From Veillonella sp. T11011-6 (GTDB taxonomy: Bacteria > Bacillota > Negativicutes > Veillonellales > Veillonellaceae), in contig NZ_PPCW01000004.1 in NCBI RefSeq assembly GCF_002959755.1, forward strand, positions 434,001 to 498,000: a stretch of DNA of 64,000 nucleotides, read 5' to 3'. Both the position numbers and the translations under genes were made by a program. Within the stretch, counting starts at the first letter, position 1; the number at the start of each line of letters is the position of its first letter. Shown one piece after another: positions 1 through 10,162 of this stretch. Under the pieces are notes generated by a model. The model had not been told where the DNA came from. It did no database searches and saw only the letters and a program-made list of their open reading frames with translations.

Positions 1-26
1 ATCCTATTATATCAAATTGGTATAGC

Positions 27-1657
<1,631 letters not shown>

Positions 1658-1658
1658 A

Positions 1659-1758
1659 TTATGTATACCTCTCGATATAATCGTTCTTATATTTTATAGC
1701 TAATTCAATAGCACTTTTCGGTGTTTTCATAAAAAACAACAGAAAACGTATCCATCAT
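1659..1758 (-). pseudogene. Relic of HigB/RelE-like toxin
   Basis: An AGGAGG site precedes tandem ATGs at 1758, which open MMDTFSVVFYE, an acceptable start for a Gp49/HigB toxin. The frame stops after 17 codons. Shifting frame gives MKTPKSAIELAIKYKNDYIE running to a TAA directly before the antitoxin ATG, which resembles the conserved HigB C-terminus (KTPKxEIExAKxxxxDFxER). The central part of about 80 residues is missing. I infer an internal deletion plus frameshift that left the ribosome binding site and both ends. The match is by eye on short stretches. Confidence 0.55.
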
Positions 1759-1891
1759 ATTCCTCCTAGTACTAGAAGAAATCTTTACTTAAATTATATG
1801 TTAAAACATATATTCAGTAAAGATACAGAGATATAGTAATTTAAAGTCTTACTATATCCAATATAAGTATCTATGCCTTTAAAGTAAACAA

Positions 1892-1920
1892 ATGGGAGGT
1901 GACCATTGGTCACCTCCCAT
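1892..1920. terminator. Perfect palindrome, terminator or operator
   Basis: A 14-bp perfect inverted repeat around one base, with core GGTGACCATTGGTCACC. It lies downstream of the MFS gene and upstream of the HigB relic. The same 17-bp core recurs at 17362-17378 upstream of hicA. It is not followed by a strong T-run on either strand. Confidence 0.5.
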
Positions 1921-2004
1921 GTATTGACATTTTAACTAGTCAAAGTATTCTATTTTAGTAATTTAATACAACTATATTATCAATGTCTGCCTGTCAATCA
2001 AGTG

Positions 2005-3153
2005 CTATTTAGGCTCTTTTAACCAGAAGCTCATTAAGAGCCCCATTAAACCGACAGGTATCAGTGTCATCAATGCGGTTTGTACGTCATAGATGTCGGC
2101 TATATGGCCTACATATGGTGCTACAAGGCCACCTAAGGTAATGCCAAGACCTAGTGTAATACCTGAGGCAAAGCCTGCATTTTTAGCAAGGTATTTTTGA
2201 CCTAGTACCGTAATTGGACCGTATTGTGAGAATACACCAAAGGCCATTGGGATCATGGCGCCGAAAAAGCCCCATATATTAGGCACAAAGATAAAGACTA
2301 AAACAGATGGCAAGAAGATAAGATTGCCTAAGCGAACTGTTTTAAGGAAGCCTAATTTATCTGACAACGCCCCGCCCATATAGGTAAGAACAGCGCCCAT
2401 TGCAAAGTACATGGTTAAAGCTAAACTCGATGCACTGGCTTCTCCGTTAATAACAGTAATGTATAAAATAGGGATAAAGATGGATAATACAGAGAATAGT
2501 ATAGATCGAGAAGCAATGACAAAGAATAATTTGCCAAAGCTAACCCAATCGTTAGTGCCACTATTAGTAGATTTAGCAGAGCTTTTACTTTCACCAATAG
2601 CATCGGTATCTGTAGAGCCAGTAAATGCATACACATACAGCAACACGCCAATCAATGCAATCACTGTGAACAACCAAAGGAATTGACCACCAAAGACGTA
2701 CACACCACCAGCAAGGAGTGGACCCAGTGCAAAACCAGCGCTGCCACCTACCGCAAAGCGTCCCATGGCATTACCAAGTTCATTGGATTGCGTGCGGTTC
2801 ACGAGAAGAGCCGCCTCAGGATGGAACAGTGCGGCCCCAATCCCTGCAATGAGCGATAGAGCCAATATCATTTCATAGCTCGTCGCCAATGCAATGGCGC
2901 TGATAGAGACTAATGTTACGGTAAAACCTACAGGAATGAACCACGGCACGCGCCACCGATCCGCCACATAGCCCAAGATAGGCTGCGCCACGGAAGCCAC
3001 TACGGTGTTACAGAAAATAATGGATGCCGATTGATAATAATTAAGGCCAAAATTAGCGATAAAGAACGGTATGAGCGCCGCTAGCGAACCTTGTCCAAAG
3101 TCATTAATACAATGAAAAATAGGCGGTCCGTACTTTCGTATGATACGTTTCAT
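2005..3153 (-). CDS. Fosmidomycin-resistance (Fsr)-type MFS transporter
   Basis: An inner-membrane major facilitator protein of about 382 aa with roughly 12 hydrophobic segments. The N-terminal HCINDFGQGSLAALIPFF and the GAALFHPEAALLVNR segment in the first half (Fsr-like FHPEA) place it in the fosmidomycin-resistance branch, which exports small drugs or metabolites; substrate here is unknown. The start is the ATG at 3151-3153 (MKRIIRKYGPP), with AGGAGG 4 nt upstream; the longer frame adds 20 codons without support. It sits between purB and the HigA relic on the same strand. Confidence 0.85.
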   Translation of the reverse strand: MKRIIRKYGPPIFHCINDFGQGSLAALIPFFIANFGLNYYQSASIIFCNTVVASVAQPILGYVADRWRVPWFIPVGFTVTLVSISAIALATSYEMILALSLIAGIGAALFHPEAALLVNRTQSNELGNAMGRFAVGGSAGFALGPLLAGGVYVFGGQFLWLFTVIALIGVLLYVYAFTGSTDTDAIGESKSSAKSTNSGTNDWVSFGKLFFVIASRSILFSVLSIFIPILYITVINGEASASSLALTMYFAMGAVLTYMGGALSDKLGFLKTVRLGNLIFLPSVLVFIFVPNIWGFFGAMIPMAFGVFSQYGPITVLGQKYLAKNAGFASGITLGLGITLGGLVAPYVGHIADIYDVQTALMTLIPVGLMGLLMSFWLKEPK

Positions 3154-3273
3154 ATAACCTCCTAAAATAAATAAAAACAGGTAGATATAGCCAACACCTA
3201 ATGCATGTGCCATAGGCTTGTTGGTCTATACCTACCCTAGTCTTTCATATGTTATATGGGAAGTACCCTACAA

Positions 3274-4569
3274 TTATAGGCCAAAGCGAGCCATGATTGT
3301 ATCAACATGTTTTAACAATTTATGTGGATCGAAGCATGCATCGATTTCTTCAGCAGTCATGTATTTCTTGATGTTTTCATCAGATTTAAGACCTGTAGCG
3401 AAATCTTTGCCTTCAAGCCAGCGTTCCATAGCGTATTTTTGAACCCAACGGTATGCTTCATCACGTACTGCACCTTTATCTACAAGGTGAGTCAAAATTG
3501 TTTGGCTGAATACAAGGCCGCCTGTAAGGTTGAGGTTTTTAAGCATTGTTTCAGGATATACCAACAATTTATCGATAGTGCGGATTGTAAGGTGAAGCAT
3601 GTAATTCAATGCAATTGTTGCATCTGGCAAGATTACGCGTTCTACAGAGCTGTGGGAAATATCGCGTTCATGCCACAAAGCTTGGTCTTCGTAAGCAGAT
3701 TGAGCGTAGCCACGAAGCAAGCGAGCCATACCGCAAATTCTTTCACATGTAATAGGATTGCGTTTATGAGGCATCGCGGAGGAACCCTTTTGTTTAGGGC
3801 TGAAGTATTCTTCTGCTTCGCGCACTTCAGTACGTTGCAAGTGACGGATTTCCAAAGCGATTTTATCCAATGTGCCGCCTACAACAGCAATAGTGGACAA
3901 CAATTCAGCATGACGGTCACGTTGTACGACTTGAGTAGCGATTTTAACAGGTTCAAGACCTAATTTTTCGCATACGTATTGCTCTACGAATGGATCGATG
4001 TTGGAGTATGTACCAACAGCACCGGACAATTTACCTACAGCAACGCTTTTACGAGCATGTTCCATGCGTTCGATATCGCGTTCTACTTCAGCCATCCACA
4101 ATGCTAATTTCAAGCCAAATGTAGTTGGTTCGCCGTGAATACCATGTGTACGGCCGATCATAGGTGTGTATTTGAACTCAGCTGCGCGACGACGCAATAC
4201 GTCGTACAAGCGTTTCAAATCTTCAATCAAGATGTCGCATGCTTGTTTCATCATGTAACCAAGCGCTGTATCTTTAACGTCAGTAGATGTAAGGCCAAGG
4301 TGAATATATTTAGCCGCTTCAGGACCTACGTATTCGCCCACTGCTGTTACGAAGGAAATGATATCGTGGTTTGTTTCCTTTTCGATTTCATGAATGCGTT
4401 CAACGTCGAAATTGCCCTTTTCACGAATGGCTTTAGCCGCTTCTTTAGGGATAACGCCCAACTCAGCTTGTGCCTCGGATGCCAATGTTTCTACCAATAA
4501 CATTGTGTCGAACTCGTTGCGTTCGCTCCAAATATGGCCCATTTCTTCTCGTGTATAACGTGGTATCAT
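3274..4569 (-). CDS. purB: Adenylosuccinate lyase
   Basis: A homotetrameric cytoplasmic enzyme that cleaves adenylosuccinate to AMP and also SAICAR to AICAR in de novo purine synthesis. The fumarase/ASL superfamily signature SSAMPHKRNPITCE is present at about residues 262-275, with TSTDVKDTALG and GRTHGIHGEPTTFG upstream carrying catalytic Thr/His positions. Length 431 aa is normal. The start ATG follows AAGGAGACATC. It supplies the step after PurA, encoded nearby on the same strand. Confidence 0.97.
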   Translation of the reverse strand: MIPRYTREEMGHIWSERNEFDTMLLVETLASEAQAELGVIPKEAAKAIREKGNFDVERIHEIEKETNHDIISFVTAVGEYVGPEAAKYIHLGLTSTDVKDTALGYMMKQACDILIEDLKRLYDVLRRRAAEFKYTPMIGRTHGIHGEPTTFGLKLALWMAEVERDIERMEHARKSVAVGKLSGAVGTYSNIDPFVEQYVCEKLGLEPVKIATQVVQRDRHAELLSTIAVVGGTLDKIALEIRHLQRTEVREAEEYFSPKQKGSSAMPHKRNPITCERICGMARLLRGYAQSAYEDQALWHERDISHSSVERVILPDATIALNYMLHLTIRTIDKLLVYPETMLKNLNLTGGLVFSQTILTHLVDKGAVRDEAYRWVQKYAMERWLEGKDFATGLKSDENIKKYMTAEEIDACFDPHKLLKHVDTIMARFGL

Positions 4570-4801
4570 GATGTCTCCTTTGCATGATAAAAGCTAGATT
4601 TCTTATACAATAATTGTACCATATGTGAAAGCTCCATTCAATGAATGGACCTAAATTTTCCGAATGATAATTATATTAAATTTACTAATCGTTCGTATTT
4701 GTTGAAGTTAACTCCGTCTCTATGTATTCGTGCTAATAAAATGATATACTAGAATTATCTGACATATACATAGACTTGTATATCATTATGGGGAGGCTTT
4801 C

Positions 4802-5212
4802 ATGGCAAATTTAAATCGCAAAGAGCGTCGTGCACAGCGCAATGAATCGAATACTATAGGCATGCTATTGCGCCTATTCTTTGGACTCAGCTTCATCGGC
4901 TTGGCTGTAGTTCTATTTGGAGAGCTTGATCTCAATTATGTATTCTCCATCTTTACAGCAGATATTATCGTATCCTTAATTTACGTGATACTCAATAAAT
5001 CTCGCATTACTACATCCTTAGCGGTTAATACCAATGTACGCGTTATCATCGCATTCCTCATCATGCTAGTAACAATGTTCTTCTACGCCTTTGCGTTATG
5101 GCGTGTCGATCAATTTAGCGCACCTATGCAAGTTACATTATTTATCGGTGGTGCTATCGTATACCTTGCAGTATTCAACTCTACCAAAACAATGCTTACA
5201 AACCAAGATTAA
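4802..5212 (+). CDS. Small four-helix membrane protein, function unknown
   Basis: A 136-aa protein with a basic N-terminus (NLNRKERRAQR) and four predicted membrane segments at about 21-42, 45-64, 78-100 and 107-126. It starts at an ATG preceded by GGGGAGG. It is transcribed away from purB and convergently with the TonB operon. I do not recognise a family. The strongly positive N-terminus suggests that this end is cytoplasmic. Confidence 0.75.
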   Translation: MANLNRKERRAQRNESNTIGMLLRLFFGLSFIGLAVVLFGELDLNYVFSIFTADIIVSLIYVILNKSRITTSLAVNTNVRVIIAFLIMLVTMFFYAFALWRVDQFSAPMQVTLFIGGAIVYLAVFNSTKTMLTNQD

Positions 5213-5326
5213 TAGGATACAGTTTTTCCGTATGAATTATATTTCCATAATATTGTGGAGAGTATAAATAACACGCTACAAATAACTAATACTGCAAAAG
5301 TAAAATAATTAATACTACAAAAGTAA

Positions 5327-5369
5327 AAGAGGCATATCTTACATACATAGTATGTGATATGCCTCTTTA
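5327..5369. terminator. Bidirectional terminator
   Basis: Hairpin arms AGAGGCATATC and GATATGCCTCT flank a loop that itself contains the palindrome ACATACATAGTATGT. A-run before and T-run after serve the convergent 4802-5212 gene and the TonB operon; the hairpin abuts the tonB stop codon. Confidence 0.75.
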
Positions 5370-6200
5370 TTGTCCCATAACGACAGGGATTGTTAAGGTT
5401 TGTATACGTCCAGAGTTGTTGACGATGCTGCCACTGGTTTTAACAATGCGCAACGCCTCTTCCATTACATCAGGCGGTACACCATCCACCACGATGCGCG
5501 GTGTATTCTGAGCAACGATGACATGTCCATCTTCGCCAAAGTTCACCTTCACCGTAACAGTACCCGTTACGGAAGATCTCGCCCCTTGTTCTTGGACACG
5601 ACGAAGATAGGCGCTTGGATTGATAGCCGGTTGTCTTAAGAGCTCTTGCTGACCAGGCGTTAACAAGCTCCATGCAAGATCTGATAGGAATGATAAGTCA
5701 GCTGATTCCGTACGACCATCACCATTGGCATTAGGGTCAGATGTAACATCCTTCCCCATAGGTGCCTCTTTCGGTTTTGATTGTTTATCATGCATTACAA
5801 CCGCTTGCTCTACGCCAGCCGCTTCAGATTCGATGGCCTTAGGTATAGCCCATTCTCGTCGCTGCTCTTGTGTACTAGCATTTGTATCTAATGTTTTAGT
5901 TCGTTCACTTTCATCAGGCGTCACGGACTCCACCATAGGTTGTGACTGAGATTTAGGCTTTGGTTCTGTACGTTCTGGCACAGCCTCTGCAGGTGCTACC
6001 TTCTCCTCCGGTTGTGGCGTTGGTTCGGTTACCTCTGTACTGCTTTCACCATCATCAGGCAAATCAAAGCTAATTTCAGCCGCATCATGAGCTGCCCCAG
6101 TGCCCGCCATGCCTCGCAAGGAAAGGCCCATTCCAGATACGAGTATCGTCGTAATGCCTAAGGACACGATGAACGGTTTCAAATAATGCGATTCAAACAT
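5367..6200 (-). CDS. tonB: TonB-like energy transducer
   Basis: A 277-aa periplasm-spanning protein that would couple the ExbB-ExbD motor to outer-membrane transporters. One N-terminal membrane anchor (about 9-27) is followed by a long Pro/Glu/Ser-rich linker (about 40-170) and a C-terminal TonB domain (about 205-277: SVTGTVTVKVNFGEDGHV, then PRIVVDGVPPDVMEEAL). I chose the ATG at 6198-6200 (MFESHYLKPF), with GGAAG upstream and 4 nt after the exbD stop. No TonB-dependent receptor is encoded in the window, so its clients lie elsewhere. Confidence 0.88.
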   Translation of the reverse strand: MFESHYLKPFIVSLGITTILVSGMGLSLRGMAGTGAAHDAAEISFDLPDDGESSTEVTEPTPQPEEKVAPAEAVPERTEPKPKSQSQPMVESVTPDESERTKTLDTNASTQEQRREWAIPKAIESEAAGVEQAVVMHDKQSKPKEAPMGKDVTSDPNANGDGRTESADLSFLSDLAWSLLTPGQQELLRQPAINPSAYLRRVQEQGARSSVTGTVTVKVNFGEDGHVIVAQNTPRIVVDGVPPDVMEEALRIVKTSGSIVNNSGRIQTLTIPVVMGQ

Positions 6201-6204
6201 AGAA

Positions 6205-6609
6205 TCACTTCCGTTCCGTTGCGACACTAATATATTTAGCGCCATTAACCTTGAGCATATCTAACAGAGCGATAACCTCGCTGTAGTATACATCCTTAGA
6301 TGCACGGATAACAAAGGCTTGTCGCGGTGCTTGTTTAACGATAGACCGCACCTCTTCCGCCAAGCGTTCCGAAGAAATTTCCTGATTATCAATATATAAC
6401 GTATGCGTTGTAGTTAAGGTAATCGTAATAGGCTCGATAGATTTTGCCGTAGATGTAGATGCAGATGGCAAATTTAGAGGAATTTGCTGCTCTGTATTCA
6501 TGTACAGCGTACCCACCATGAAAAATACCAATAAGAAGAATACGATATCGATCATAGGGATAATCATGATTGTCGGTTCTTTTTTAACCCCTAATGTGCG
6601 TCGTCTCAT
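6205..6609 (-). CDS. exbD: ExbD biopolymer transport protein
   Basis: A 134-aa protein with one N-terminal membrane helix and a periplasmic domain. The helix IPMIDIVFFLLVFFMVGT contains the conserved Asp used for proton transfer in ExbD/TolR proteins. The periplasmic part ends with VIALLDMLKVNGAKYISVAT, typical of the family. The ATG overlaps the exbB stop by 4 nt, so the two are translationally coupled, and tonB follows within 4 nt. Confidence 0.93.
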   Translation of the reverse strand: MRRRTLGVKKEPTIMIIPMIDIVFFLLVFFMVGTLYMNTEQQIPLNLPSASTSTAKSIEPITITLTTTHTLYIDNQEISSERLAEEVRSIVKQAPRQAFVIRASKDVYYSEVIALLDMLKVNGAKYISVATERK

Positions 6610-7211
6610 ATATCATGTTCCTCGTTGTACGCATCGAGGATATTACCACACTCATGCTCTAATGTAGTAATAGAATCGTTGACCTTTGCCGCACAGTAAC
6701 TGTGAAAGCCTAGTGCAATAATGGCTACCGTCAAGCCTGTCGCCGTTGCTACCAAGGCTTCGGATACACCGCCTGTAATGATGGTAGGCGCACCAATATC
6801 GCCACCTACGACAGCAAAAGCACGAATCATGCCAAGCACGGTACCCAACAGCCCTAACAACGGTGCCATCGTTACGATCATGCTGAGCCAGCTAAGGCCG
6901 CGTTTTAAACGCTCATCGGCGTAAGATACTACGTCTTGTAAACGGTTTTCTAAACCATTATAGTTCTTTGCACTGCGCATAGCCCGAGCAAATAAAGAGC
7001 CAAGCTCCTCTGTGTCGCGTTCCAGAACACTTGGTAACATGACCCAAGATTGATTCTTCTCTAACACCTTATTAAAGCGACGCAAGTCCTTCGTAAACTT
7101 GCGATATAAAACGATACGCTCAATGCCAATCATCAACGCAAAGAGCAAAAAAATTACTAGCGGATACATTACAAATCCACCAGCCACAAATAAATGCGCT
7201 ATGCTACTCAT
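6606..7211 (-). CDS. exbB: ExbB/TolQ-family proton channel subunit
   Basis: A 201-aa inner-membrane protein with one N-terminal helix (about 12-30) and two later ones (about 110-130 and 155-175). The conserved MotA/TolQ/ExbB segment LGLLGTVLGMIRAF and the GGVSEALVATATGLTVAI helix are clear. It assembles with ExbD to convert proton-motive force into TonB motion. I chose the ATG at 7209-7211 (MSSIAHLFV) preceded by GGAGG; it is the first gene of exbB-exbD-tonB. Confidence 0.92.
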   Translation of the reverse strand: MSSIAHLFVAGGFVMYPLVIFLLFALMIGIERIVLYRKFTKDLRRFNKVLEKNQSWVMLPSVLERDTEELGSLFARAMRSAKNYNGLENRLQDVVSYADERLKRGLSWLSMIVTMAPLLGLLGTVLGMIRAFAVVGGDIGAPTIITGGVSEALVATATGLTVAIIALGFHSYCAAKVNDSITTLEHECGNILDAYNEEHDI

Positions 7212-7300
7212 ACTAACCTCCAAAAGCCGTTACCCTCTAGGCCCCATTAAATTTAATTATATCATGTTTTAAGGCATCTAAAAATAATTATGAGACAAAA

Positions 7301-7343
7301 AAAGGCTATACTAATAGTGATATACCTATTAGTATAGCCTTTA
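7301..7343. terminator. Intrinsic terminator
   Basis: Hairpin AAAGGCTATACTAATAG with its complement CTATTAGTATAGCCTTT. It ends the 7413-7670 transcript upstream of exbB. Confidence 0.75.
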
Positions 7344-7412
7344 ATGTAATCTTAATTTAGCTATAATCCCGATTTAATTTAACCTAGGAGGCTTGTAATC
7401 TCTTACATTCTA

Positions 7413-7670
7413 TTAATCTTTTTTTAGGAATTTCACAAGTATGCCACCGATTGTTAAGGACACGCCAAAACCAGTAAAGAACATACCGAGGGAATACATC
7501 CATGCATAGGTTTGATTATTAGAAGAAATCGCTTTCGCTGCGTCTCGTGCATTAGTAGCGTTTCTTGCAATTTCCAAATTTGTTGTAGCTGGATCTGGAT
7601 TTAATAATAGGATAACAATACCTATAATTAGAACAACTACACCAACGGGTAATAACATTTTCTTGCTCAT
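7413..7670 (-). CDS. Small two-helix membrane protein, function unknown
   Basis: An 85-aa protein with hydrophobic segments at about 6-24 and 56-80, separated by a polar stretch rich in Asn, Ala and Asp (ARNATNARDAAKAISSNNQ). A lysine-rich tail closes it. The ATG has GGAGAGG 9 nt upstream. It follows the DUF3829-like lipoprotein gene on the same strand with 50 nt between, so the two may be cotranscribed. No family recognised. Confidence 0.7.
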   Translation of the reverse strand: MSKKMLLPVGVVVLIIGIVILLLNPDPATTNLEIARNATNARDAAKAISSNNQTYAWMYSLGMFFTGFGVSLTIGGILVKFLKKD

Positions 7671-7720
7671 TTAAATGTTCCTCTCCTAACATTACATAAC
7701 ATGGTATATACGATTAGATA

Positions 7721-8611
7721 TTATTTATCAAGTTTATTCATATCCAAGCGATTTACACTGCCAATAAAGCTATTGTAGGATTCAATCATATCATTGTAAT
7801 GATCAGCTGTTTGGTCACCTAAGAATGTACGAATTCTACCAATAGTTGTATTCAAATGATTTTTAGCAGAGTTATAGTCCGGACTAGTAATGCTACTGGA
7901 TACATCCATGATTCCTTGCAACTCTTGGTTCGCCGCATTTACATCGATTTGCTTGCCTTCTTCAAAGCTATCCAATAATGCAGTTAAACGTAAATGAACT
8001 TCTTGAGCAGCAGCTGCATTTTTCTTACCGGAATCTTTAAGTTCTTTCAACTGTTCTTGTTGATTTTCCGTATTATGTTTGTGAATTACTGCGTCTAACT
8101 GATTATATGCTGCATAGAATTGATCATATAGTTGAACGTATTTAGGTCCTAATTGTTGTTCCTTAGCATAATTATCTGCTTGATATGAATTAGTTTGGTA
8201 GTACGTATCCAATTCATTTGCTACTGGTACAATGTCCTTTAATACGGCTAATACGTTATCAAGAGGTTCCTTCATATCATCATATGGCACGCCAGCATCT
8301 TTAGCGGCTTGTAATTTTTGTTGTAAGCTATCAAACTTTGGTGCCATAAAGCTTGATAAATGTTGACCCTCTCTTAGTTTTTGAATGGAAGGATTAATAG
8401 CATATCCAAAGCGTACGGTACCACTGTTAAAATTACCAACTGCTTCAATATACTGATTAAAGACTTGAATGTCTTTTTGCGATGCCTTTTGAGCGCCTTG
8501 CTGCACCCCATTGGCAATCTTAGAAAAACTACAACCACTCAAAAATAATGGAGCTGTTAGAGTAGATGCACACAATACGGCTGTTAACATTTTCTTTACT
8601 AGTGGTTTCAT
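7721..8611 (-). CDS. DUF3829-like lipoprotein (copy 1)
   Basis: A 296-aa envelope lipoprotein. The signal peptide ends in the lipobox LSGC (Cys27). The rest is predicted helical and resembles YiiG/DUF3829 proteins, whose function is not known; the assignment is from overall pattern. It is a close paralogue of the protein at 16327-17229: both share the MKPL...AVLCA.TLT.PL.LSGCS signal, GVPYDEMKEPLD-type and NYAKEQQLGPKYVQLY segments, and GKKNAAAAQEV.LRLTA. GAGAGG precedes the ATG. Confidence 0.72.
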   Translation of the reverse strand: MKPLVKKMLTAVLCASTLTAPLFLSGCSFSKIANGVQQGAQKASQKDIQVFNQYIEAVGNFNSGTVRFGYAINPSIQKLREGQHLSSFMAPKFDSLQQKLQAAKDAGVPYDDMKEPLDNVLAVLKDIVPVANELDTYYQTNSYQADNYAKEQQLGPKYVQLYDQFYAAYNQLDAVIHKHNTENQQEQLKELKDSGKKNAAAAQEVHLRLTALLDSFEEGKQIDVNAANQELQGIMDVSSSITSPDYNSAKNHLNTTIGRIRTFLGDQTADHYNDMIESYNSFIGSVNRLDMNKLDK

Positions 8612-8745
8612 AATGAACCTCTCTTTTTAATCACACACACAAGTAACAGTTTATGATTAAATTATATATCATATATGTTATTTATGAAAGTATCAACCGT
8701 ATTTTTTATGAAATTTGTTTCATGAATATGCTTTCACAAGCACAT

Positions 8746-8809
8746 AAAAAGGCATAGTATACATCTCCATTGGGGTAAACCCAATAGTAATGTTTATACT
8801 ATGCCTTTT
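8746..8809. terminator. Terminator of the mutA-mutB-meaB operon
   Basis: Long hairpin AAAAGGCATAGTATA pairing with TATACTATGCCTTTT, with an inner hairpin ATTGGGGTAAACCCAAT. It lies about 100 nt after the meaB stop. A GTGAAAGC octamer lies just outside it at about 8730. Confidence 0.7.
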
Positions 8810-8908
8810 CTGGATACATCTTATATGTCTAAATCAGTATGATAGCTAATCGGAGTGTCTTAATAGATAAGTTATGCCAGCTTATCAAATAGGTATGTAG
8901 CTATCTAC

Positions 8909-10162
8909 TTATTTAATGGACTTATCGAAAACGCCAATTAATTCTTCAACGGCTTGAGATTCGCTCATTTCACCATCTAAGACGGCTGCTTCCACTTCGC
9001 CCATACGACCTTGAATGACGACATTATTAAAGAATAGGTTGTGCAAGTGTTCGTCAATCATATCGCGTACCCAACGGAGGGATTGTTCTTGACGGCGTTT
9101 TAAGAAGACCCCATTTTCTTTGCCTTGTTCAGTAAATTCTTGGATTACATCCCACAATTCATCGAGGCCATCCTTTGTAACGGCTGAGCAAGTGTAGGCT
9201 TGGGTTTTCCATTTTTCCGTAGCAGGACGAATGTAATGCAACATCCGATCGTAATCGCTACGAGCGATGAGAGCGCGCTTGAGGTTATCCCCATCAGCCT
9301 TGTTGACCACAATAGCATCGGCCAGCTCCATAACGCCTTTTTTGATGCCTTGTAATTCATCGCCTGCACCTGTTAATACGATGAGCATAAAGAAATCTAC
9401 CATGGAACGCACGGTAACTTCACTTTGCCCAACCCCAACGGTTTCAACGAGAATGATATCGTATCCAGCAGCCTCGCAAAGTAGCATGGTCTCTCTACTT
9501 TTACGAGCTACACCGCCTAGTGTACCACCTGCCGGCGATGGACGGATATACGCGTCAGGATGTTTCGTCAATGTTTCCATCCGCGTCTTATCGCCCAAAA
9601 TACTGCCCTTTGTGACTTGGCTCGTAGGGTCTACAGCAAGTACGGCTACCTTGTAACCTGCTTCAATGAGCATATTGCCAAAGGCTTCAATAAATGTACT
9701 TTTACCAGCCCCAGGCACACCAGTAATACCGATGCGCAACGCCTTGCCCGTGCGAGGCAATATAGCTTGCAATACTTGTTGAGCTAATTTAAAGTGTTCC
9801 TTATTATTACTTTCTACTAACGTAATAGCCCGTGAAAGTATAACGCGGTCCCCCTGCTCGATACCGCGTACATAATCAGCGACAGTTAACTTCTTTCGCC
9901 GCTGTACGGGACGTACCGACGGAGCCAGATGCGCGGAGCTAGATAAGAGGCCATCGTGCATTTCCTTGACGCCTTTCATTACATGACACGCGAAGGTATC
10001 ATCCTTTTTCGCATCTTCCGGCACCCAATCGGGACGGTAGGTGCTACCCTCGGCATTTGCATTTTTTACACCTAATTCAGGAGCCTTACCTTCACCAGTG
10101 GTGAAGGTGGCATCCTGAGTCGTATGCAATGCGTCCGGAGTAGTCCGTTTATTATCAGTCAT
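8909..10162 (-). CDS. meaB: MeaB/ArgK GTPase, methylmalonyl-CoA mutase chaperone
   Basis: A G3E-family GTPase of 417 aa that protects and reloads the B12 cofactor of methylmalonyl-CoA mutase. Motifs: Walker [19 protein letters not shown] (about 145), [22 protein letters not shown] (switch region) and the specificity motif NKAD. The first 75 residues are a poorly conserved acidic extension, longer than in many MeaB proteins. The ATG overlaps the mutB end by 8 nt (ATGACTGA), giving translational coupling. Context with both mutase subunits makes the role secure. Confidence 0.93.
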   Translation of the reverse strand: MTDNKRTTPDALHTTQDATFTTGEGKAPELGVKNANAEGSTYRPDWVPEDAKKDDTFACHVMKGVKEMHDGLLSSSAHLAPSVRPVQRRKKLTVADYVRGIEQGDRVILSRAITLVESNNKEHFKLAQQVLQAILPRTGKALRIGITGVPGAGKSTFIEAFGNMLIEAGYKVAVLAVDPTSQVTKGSILGDKTRMETLTKHPDAYIRPSPAGGTLGGVARKSRETMLLCEAAGYDIILVETVGVGQSEVTVRSMVDFFMLIVLTGAGDELQGIKKGVMELADAIVVNKADGDNLKRALIARSDYDRMLHYIRPATEKWKTQAYTCSAVTKDGLDELWDVIQEFTEQGKENGVFLKRRQEQSLRWVRDMIDEHLHNLFFNNVVIQGRMGEVEAAVLDGEMSESQAVEELIGVFDKSIK